Origin: Diphasiastrum complanatum
Lineage: Eukaryota; Streptophyta; Lycopodiopsida; Lycopodiales; Lycopodiaceae
Assembly (NCBI GenBank): GCA_029204225.1
Contig: CM055108.1
Span: forward strand, 8,368,601-8,432,600
Length of the DNA stretch: 64,000 nucleotides
Direction: 5' to 3'
Under the pieces are notes generated by a model, which did no database searches, was not told the DNA's origin, and worked only from the letters and a program-made list of their open reading frames with translations. Below are positions 57,766 to 64,000 of this stretch, one piece after another (the first letter of the stretch is position 1; every line of letters starts with the position of its first letter). The translations under genes were made by a program, and so were the position numbers.

Positions 57766-60170
57766 TTCGTATTTTTAGATGACATCCTCGTCTACAACAA
57801 AACGAGGAAGGAGCATCTAAAACACCTCAGAAAGGTGTTTCGACTGCTCAGAAAGCATAAGCTTTATGCTAAACAATCCAAGTGTGAATTCTTTGTTGAA
57901 GAAGTAGCATATTTGGGTCACATTATCTCGTCAGATGGGATTAAGATGGACCCGAATAAGGTTAAAGCCATACTCAGTTGGCTAAGACCTCAGAATATTT
58001 TGGAACTTCAGATCTTTCTTGGTTTGGCGGGATATTACAACGATTTGTCAAGGAATATGCTCAGATAGCAGTTCCCATGACAAATCTTCTTAAGGGGACG
58101 GGAAAGGAGTTCATTTGGGAGTTCGCACAGCAGGAGAGCTTTGATGCTCTCAAAACAGCCTTAGCTACAGCACCAGTTTTAAAAGTCGTCGACCCCAATC
58201 AGCCATTTGTGGTTGACTTTGCAATTGGTGCTGTGCTAACTCAGAGTGGACGACCAGTTGCGTTCGAGAGTAAAAAACTCGAGCCAGCTCAGACTAGGTA
58301 CAGTGCCTATGAAAAGGAACTCTTTTCTATAGTCCATGCCCTTAAGACTTGGAGGCATTATTTGTATGGTGCCAACTTTGAGGTCCTGACAGACCATGAG
58401 AGTCTCAGATACCTTTGCAATCAACCTGAGCTTAGAGGTCGGAAAGCTCATTGGGCAGAGTTGATGCAAGAGTTTGACATGTCTATCAGATATAGGCGGG
58501 GAAAATTCAATACAGTAGCAGAATGCCTATGATAAACGAGCTGAGTTTTACTCAGATTCGTAATGAGTTACTCGAGTCCTTGAGAGGGAAATGCCAGCAT
58601 GATGCATTCTTCTCTACTATCTGGAACTCAGTCCAGAGCAGACAGTTACAAACTCCAGAACCAGTTCCCGGGGCTGGTGCCAGTTCATCCAAGAATACGG
58701 CAACTTCCGTTGCGGATGATGATGAGTCCGAGTATACGTCGTCAGATGACGCATAGGATTCTGAGCCTGTATTACCCAAGCAAACCCCAGTGGTTGAGGG
58801 TCAGTTGACTCAAGGATTCAAATTGAAACAGTATTCCATTCAGGATGAGTACTTGCTCTATAGAGATAGAGTATGTGTCACCAATTCAGAGGATTATAGG
58901 CAGCAGGTCATGACAATCCTAGTGCGGGACACCCAGGCATACAAAAGACCTATGAGCTTCTTCGTAGGCAATTTTTCTGGCCCAGTATGAAAAAGGACGT
59001 CCAACAGTATGTAACCAGTTGCCAGAAATGTCAAGTAAACAAAGCAGAGCGTTTAAAGGCAGGAGGGTTGTTGCAGCTCTTAGAAATACCAGCTGGTAAA
59101 TGGGAGAGTATCTCCATGGATTTTATAGTAGGCCTGCCTAAAACCCAAAAGGGTAATGACGCTATATGGGTCACAGTTGACCGTCTGACCAAAATGGCGC
59201 ATTTTATTCCGACCAAAACAACCGTTAGAGCTCCAGAGTTAGTGACGGTCTACCTTCCGGCATAGTCAGTGACCGGCCTACCTTCCGGCATAGTCAGTGA
59301 CCGGGATAGTAAGTTTACTGGAAATTTTTGGAGGGCAGTATTCCATCATCTCCATACTAAACTTAATATGAGTACCATCGACCATCCACAGACGGACGGT
59401 CAAACAGAGAGGGTAAATCAGGTGTTGGAGGATATGCTTCGTGCATACGTCAGCAAGAAGCAGACTAATTGGGAGGAGTATCTCTCGATATTAGAGTTTG
59501 CTTACAACAGTACCAAACATTCAGCTACGGGATACAGCCCATTTATGCTGATGTACGGTTTTCAGCCACGCTCACCCACAGTTGCAGGGTTTAAACAAGA
59601 AAAAGTTGAAGCAGCCAGAAACTTTTTAGAGGACCTAAACCAGATGATAGAACATGCTAAGCGTAGCTTAGGCAGTCCCAGGATTGAGCCAGGCATTATG
59701 CAGATCCACACAGACGGGATGTGCAGTTCTCCACTGGTGAGAAAGTCTACTTGAGAGTCCCAGTCGACTCTAAAACCCTCAAATCAGGAGTGTGTGCTAA
59801 GTTGTCTCCAAGGTATTGTGGTCCCTTTACCATCAGTAGGAGACTAGGCGAGGTCACCTATGAACTAGAACTCCCACACAGCAGTAAGGTTTTTCCAGTC
59901 TTTCATGTAAGTCAATTACGAAAAGCCTTAACCAGATCAGACAATCTGGTAGGGGACAGTGTTCTAGTTCTCCCATTGGATCCTCAGCAACCTCCACATG
60001 AACCAGAGGAGATTCTTGATAGTAGAGAGACGCAGACTTGTCATACTCTATACCGAGAATATTTGGTTAAGTGAAATGATCAGCCTGTTGAGAATGCCAC
60101 TTGGGAAAGAGGCAACGTCCTTCGCAAGATTTTCCCAGACTTTGTCTTAGAGGACCAAGACGGTTCTTAA
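57766..60170 (+). pseudogene. G5 partial pol: RT end, RNase H, integrase
   Basis: It begins at the catalytic box [17 protein letters not shown], then YAKQSKCEFFVEEVAYLGHI (57860-57920). A frameshift near 58000 leads to RNase H (VPMTNLLKGTGKEFIWEF, FVVDFAIGAVLTQSGRPVAF), where the usual ETDAS residues before FAIGAVL are missing. The zinc-binding domain is broken, with SCQKCQVNKAERLK readable. Integrase core: SMDFIVGLPKTQKG with first Asp, SDRDSKFTGNFW with second Asp, and [16 protein letters not shown] with Glu. A duplicated block at about 59253-59306 and stops interrupt it. The C-terminal domain reads VFPVFHVSQLRKAL, then a TGA at 60072 in place of Trp, and ends with ENATWERG before the purine tract. 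Confidence 0.92.
59253..59306. repeat. 27-bp tandem duplication in G5 integrase
   Basis: The phrase CTACCTTCCGGCATAGTCAG with TGACCGG appears twice in a row. It replaces the residues between the zinc domain side of the core and the second catalytic Asp and introduces a TAG. Confidence 0.85.
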
Positions 60171-60181
60171 GGGGGAGGTAG
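60171..60181 (+). promoter_or_regulatory. G5 polypurine tract
   Basis: AAGGGGGAGGTAG directly before the 3' LTR start TGCTACGAGC. The G6 element has AAGGGGGAGGGAG in the same place. Confidence 0.85.
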
Positions 60182-60540
60182 TGCTACGAGCTCATGACCA
60201 GTGCCGAACCCTAGAGAACATAGATAGGTCAGATACCACAGTCAGGGTCGTGTCCAGCAGCGTACACGACCAACAGGGCAAGACAGTGTGAGTAGTGTGC
60301 CCTAGCACGGTCCATAGCCATGGCGGGCCTAACACAACCTAGGGACCCTGTCAACAGGATAGAGCTCCCAGTTGGGTCCCGATGTGCAATCGGCCACGTC
60401 AGTGACACGTGGCCGACACTTGGCAGTCGCATGCTACCAGTCCTCACTGGGCTAGGAGGGGCTTACTCTATATCAGGGAGTAGGCAAGGTTGGGTGGATC
60501 AGTTAGTGTTTGCCCTACTGTGGTATTAGGATCTATTACA
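60182..60540 (+). mobile_element. G5 3' LTR
   Basis: 359 bp, TGCTACGAGC ... ATCTATTACA. The starting TGC instead of TGT is a single change from the 5' copy. Confidence 0.93.
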
Positions 60541-62120
60541 ACATGGCATCAAAATGGGGTACAATGATGTTCCATGAACATAATGAAAACTACACAACTA
60601 AGACTCATCAGAGTCATGGTAGGAACCATCATCTGAATCTGTGCCTGAGTGCAGATCCCAAGGGTCTGTAGATGAATCGGAACTGGAGGGAGCCATATGT
60701 TGTGGTGTGGCCCTGGCTCTGCTGCATGCTTTGGCTCTGGATCCTCCCCCTGCCTCTACCTCTGCCTCCGCCTCTCTCCCCTCCTCTGGCCCCCCTCTAC
60801 CTGCCCCCACCCCTGTGTTTACCCCTGCGTGTCTGTGTGTCAGGTGGTTGTGATCCTACGCCTTGGGATGGCCCTACCCACTGTGATGATGCCTGGCCGA
60901 CGGTTGCCTGTGATGCTTCACTCCTGTCTACAAAAAGCGAACTCAGCCCCCCCTCCTAGAACCTCTAGGTCTCCCCCTAGGCCTACGTGTAGGAATGGCT
61001 GGCTCCTCCTCTGCCTGCGCATCAGGGTCCACCAGCAGGTCAGCCAGGTCATCCCCCTGTGCCTCCGCCCCCATCTCCTCATCGTCCTCCCCCCTCAACC
61101 CACTCCTCCTCCTGATAGTCAGCCCTGAGCTCCTCTCCACCATCCAAGCCCTCATCATCCCCCTCCTTAGCCCTATCCCTCCTCCTGACGAAGCATCCTG
61201 CCTCGCAATGCCTCTCGTCTGGGAGGCGTCCATGTAGCATCCACGGCCTGCCATCTGTGCGCAAAACTCCCTGAACACCCAAGTGTCAACAACAGCAAAA
61301 GGAATGCCGCACTCGTAAAAGAACTGGCTAGCAAGTCGAGTGCACCGGGCATGCTGCTCTCTCTGCCACCCGCATCGATCAAGGGTCTGCTGTTTGGGCC
61401 TAACCTCTCTCTGCTGTGCACATGGCGCTCGTGGTCTAACACGCGAACCGGATGGCTGATCTGTGGGTGTATCACTCTCTCTGGGAGGACCTGTCGAACC
61501 ATGTGCTACATCTGCCGCCGAAGAAGAGGGACGAGAAGGACCCGCTGCCGCTGATCCAACCTGCTCATGTGACACTCTCCCCTCTGAACTAAGCCCTGCT
61601 GCTGCAGGTGGAACTGGAGTGGCCCCGCCTGGACCATGCACTGCACCTAAACCCTGCCCAGAACGTGTTGTACTAGGCTCTGCACCCGTAGTAGGCCGTG
61701 CCTGCCTACTTGTGGGCCCTGCCTGTGAACCTGCAGCTGCTCCTGCTCCCTGTCCCTGTCCCTGTCCCTGTCCTTGTCCGGAAACCTGTGATGCAGCACC
61801 GTGCCCGTACATAATAGACAACCTCTCTCTCTAAATCCTGGGGCAATCAGATATGCCCAATGCCCGCCCACCCGGCCCTCTGATCCTCAGTAAGTGAGCC
61901 CTAATCCTGGTAAGTGATCCTGTGAAGAGACCACCACAATGCAAGCATCTCCATCTACGGACTCTCGTGCCATGGTGTGTAGCCACATCCCCCTCAATAA
62001 GCTCAACCTCGCCCCGAAGGCCTCGGCCCTGCACCAACATCGTGTCAACACGAGATCAAACCTGCGAACAAAAACAAGCAGACAACCGTTCAGTAGAAGA
62101 AAACACACTGCATTGAAAAA
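60541..62120 (-). pseudogene. hAT-D: internal-deletion derivative of the hAT family
   Basis: On the minus strand it has a BED-type finger (CLHCGGLFTGSLTRIRAHLL, ending SDC, 61950-61845) and then an in-frame TAG at 61831. A frame open for about 292 codons follows (61821-60943), with a Gly/Gln repeat linker (GQGQGQGQGQG), the N-terminal helical block (SQFFYECGIPFAVVDTWVFR) and then directly the acidic tail (LRGEDDEEMGAEAQGDDLAD) and RPRGRPRGSRRGG, an AT-hook-like motif. After an intron-like gap, a last exon ends SDDGSYHDSDES at 60598. DUF659 with its catalytic residues and the hATC domain are deleted. The product, if made, could bind DNA but not cut. G5 is inserted beside it at 60541. Confidence 0.82.
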
Positions 62121-62939
62121 CATTACCAGCCTAAACTAGAGCTGAACACATCTGAGCACACATCACATTGATTCTAGTAAGATCATAGCAAGTGCCAAAA
62201 AACACACGAGACAGGGCGAGGGATAGTGTGAGCAAAAACGGGTGACTGATGCTAGCGTGGGAGTCCTTGCAGGCGTAAAGGAGTCCAGTGCAGGCCTAAA
62301 CCACGCTACTGGCGGATGCTTGCACGTTGCTCTACGCCTAAACCCTAAAAAACATGGAATTAGGGCATGAAAATTGAAATTTGTGGTACGGACGTAGATG
62401 GGCATAACAGAGGTCACAGGAGTCTCTGCAGGCATGTGGAAATGCATTCTAGGCTCAGACATCACCTGAATCGGTTGCCCACAAGTCATTTTCTGAAAAT
62501 GGCAAAAAAAAACAAGCATTTGGATTGTGGCGTTCAAATCTGGCAAGGCGTGCTGTAATGGTTGAAACTGACCTCGTAGGAATCACCGTGGGCATGAAGA
62601 AAGGTGGTCTAGAGCCAAACTACGCTCGATTTGGTTGCCTACAGCTCAATGTCAACACTTGCAAAATATCAAGCCTATACTTACCAAATATCTAAAACTG
62701 ATCGTTTCGCTCTCCACGAAACTCAGACCCCCCTGGCACCGTGCACACCACCTTCGTATCGCCGAGTAGATGCCTGCCGACTATCCACACGCCTCGATCG
62801 GACACCCGTAGCTCAAAACAAAAAAATTTATCTCCTCCACGGCTGGCGCGATTCTGGCCGTGAAGAGGTGCAAAATTTTTTTAATATACTATTTTTTTTT
62901 AAGTGCAATTATGGGAGGAGAAACTCGTATCTGAGAAAC
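62121..62939. other. Unassigned flank of hAT-D
   Basis: Contains a T run (62876-62900) and a near-palindromic GAGAAACGCG/CGCGTTTCTG pair at 62933-62971 just before G6. No coding feature was recognised. Confidence 0.35.
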
Positions 62940-63822
62940 GCGTCCTCCCAAAAACGCGTTTCTGTGCATCTATGGCTCCAGCTACCTTTATGACTTTGAT
63001 GAACAGTGTCCTCAGACCATACTTACGTAAGTTTGTAGTCGTATTTCTAGATGACATCCTCGTCTACAGCAAAACGAGGAAGGAGCATTCTTCGGATGGT
63101 CAAACAGAAAGAGTAAATTAGGTGCTGGAGGATAGGCTTCGTGCATACGTTAGCAAAAAGCAGACTAATTGGGAGGAGTATCTCTCGATATTAAAGTTTG
63201 CTTATAACAGTATTCAAATACGGGATACAACCCATTTATGCTGATGTACGGTTTTCAGCCACGCTCACCCACAGTTGTAGGGTTTAAACAAGAAAAAGTT
63301 GAAGCAGCCAGAAACTTTTAAGAAGACCTAAACCACATGATAGAACATGCTAAGCGTAGCATTAGGCAATCCCAAGATCGAGCCAGGTATTATGCAGATC
63401 CACACAGATGGGATGTGCAGTTCTCCGCTAGTGAGAAAGTCTATTTACGAGTTCCAGTCGACTCTAAAACCCTCAAATCAAGAGTGTTTGCTAAGCGTCT
63501 CCTAGGTATTGTGGTCCTTTTACCATTAGTAGGAGACTAGGCGAGGTCACCTATGAACTAGAACTCCCATGCAGCAGTAAGGTTTTTCCAATCTTTCATG
63601 TAAGTCAATTACGAAAAGCCTTAACTGAAAATCTGGTAAAGGATAGTGTTCTAGTTCTCCCATTGGATTCTCAGCAACCTCTCGTCATACTCTATACCAA
63701 GAATATCTAATCAAGTGGAACGATCAGCCTGTTGAGAATGCCACTTGGGAAAAAGGCAGCGTCCTTCGCAAGATTTTTCCAGACTTTGTCTTAGAGGACC
63801 AATACGGTTCTTAAGGGGGAGG
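62940..63822 (+). pseudogene. G6 pol remnant: RT core fused to integrase end
   Basis: It reads [20 protein letters not shown], then [17 protein letters not shown], and continues after EH directly with [10 protein letters not shown] of integrase (63088-63120). The rest of reverse transcriptase, RNase H, and the zinc and first two catalytic positions of integrase are therefore deleted. It continues through the integrase end (KKQTNWEEYLSILKFAYNS, VYLRVPVDSKTLKS) with frameshifts, then the purine tract and LTR. It belongs to the G5 family. Confidence 0.88.
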
Positions 63823-63825
63823 GAG

Positions 63826-64000
63826 TGTTACGAGCCTGTAACCAGTGCCGAACCCTAGAGAACACATGAGGTCAGATACCACAGTTAGGGGCGTGTCTAC
63901 CGTACCCGTCCAACAGGGCAAGACAGTGTGAGTAGTGTGCCCCGGCACGGTCCATAGCTATGGTGGGCCTAACACAGCATAGGGACCCTGTCAGCAGGAT
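63826..64000 (+). mobile_element. G6 3' LTR, cut by window edge
   Basis: Starts TGTTACGAGCC after AAGGGGGAGGGAG and is colinear with the G5 LTRs for the remaining 175 bp. Confidence 0.9.

Larger units (their letters stand above)
56582..60540 (+). mobile_element. G5: complete-ended, internally deleted gypsy element
   Basis: Two LTRs (56582-56936 and 60182-60540) are flanked by the perfect 5-bp target duplication ACATG (56577-56581 and 60541-60545). Inside are a primer site, leader, a pol gene lacking gag, protease and the first part of reverse transcriptase, and a purine tract before the 3' LTR. The LTRs are very similar by eye, so insertion is comparatively recent. It interrupts sequence next to hAT-D. 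Confidence 0.93.

Overview
The window looks like nuclear DNA from a land plant with a large, repeat-rich genome. The evidence is plant-type LTR retrotransposons with initiator-tRNA-Met primer sites, intron-containing hAT transposases, LINEs, many GA/CT microsatellites, and host exons separated by introns of about 10 and 19 kb full of nested elements. Introns of that size suggest a gymnosperm, fern or lycophyte, but the sequence alone does not settle this. No bacterial features, CRISPR array, rRNA or tRNA gene was seen.

Two host genes can be reconstructed from short spliced exons. (1) On the plus strand, 12195-12664 holds the last two exons of a WD40 protein with a C-terminal membrane anchor, resembling SEC12/PREB-like proteins (ER exchange factors for SAR1). 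(2) On the minus strand, four short exons at 51794-51899, 51611-51691, 32496-32617 and 22731-22835 join in compatible splice phases. They encode the C-terminal part of a soluble helical protein that I do not recognise. The two genes are convergent. The 12 kb left of gene 1 is all transposon and may be one of its introns.

Layout: 1-3655 decayed Ty1/copia (Cop1); 3656-6339 decayed hAT copy A (minus); 6340-11139 very decayed Ty3/gypsy (minus), then a long inverted repeat; 12195-12664 host gene 1; 13719-14282 copia scrap (minus); 15774-18560 decayed gypsy (plus); 18600-20600 two copia fragments abutting tail to tail; 22731-22835 last exon of host gene 2; 24368-32335 head-to-tail stack of five LINE copies (minus) in its last intron; 32496-32617 next exon; 33701-38066 gypsy G2 with both LTRs; 38700-39325 LINE fragment (plus); 39330-42590 hAT copy B (plus); 42600-43796 gypsy G3 (minus); 43797-43961 LINE scrap; 43962-47702 gypsy G4 (plus); 47703-48921 copia CopD (minus); 49861-49975 LINE 3' end; 50155-50474 isolated LTR (minus); 51611-51899 two upstream exons of host gene 2; 52340-56240 hAT copy C, the best preserved (minus); 56582-60540 gypsy G5 with two LTRs and an ACATG target-site duplication; 60541-62120 hAT copy D, an internal-deletion derivative (minus); 62940-64000 gypsy G6, cut by the window edge.

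Main observations: a host gene stretched over at least 29 kb by nested insertions; a LINE family with CT-repeat tails and a 14-nt 3' hairpin that keeps pairing through compensatory changes; a four-copy hAT family with canonical introns, a 630-codon intact first exon in one copy, and a copy reduced to a BED finger plus acidic tail; and a gypsy family whose copies all lack gag and protease. Nearly all element genes are broken, so they are annotated as pseudogenes.
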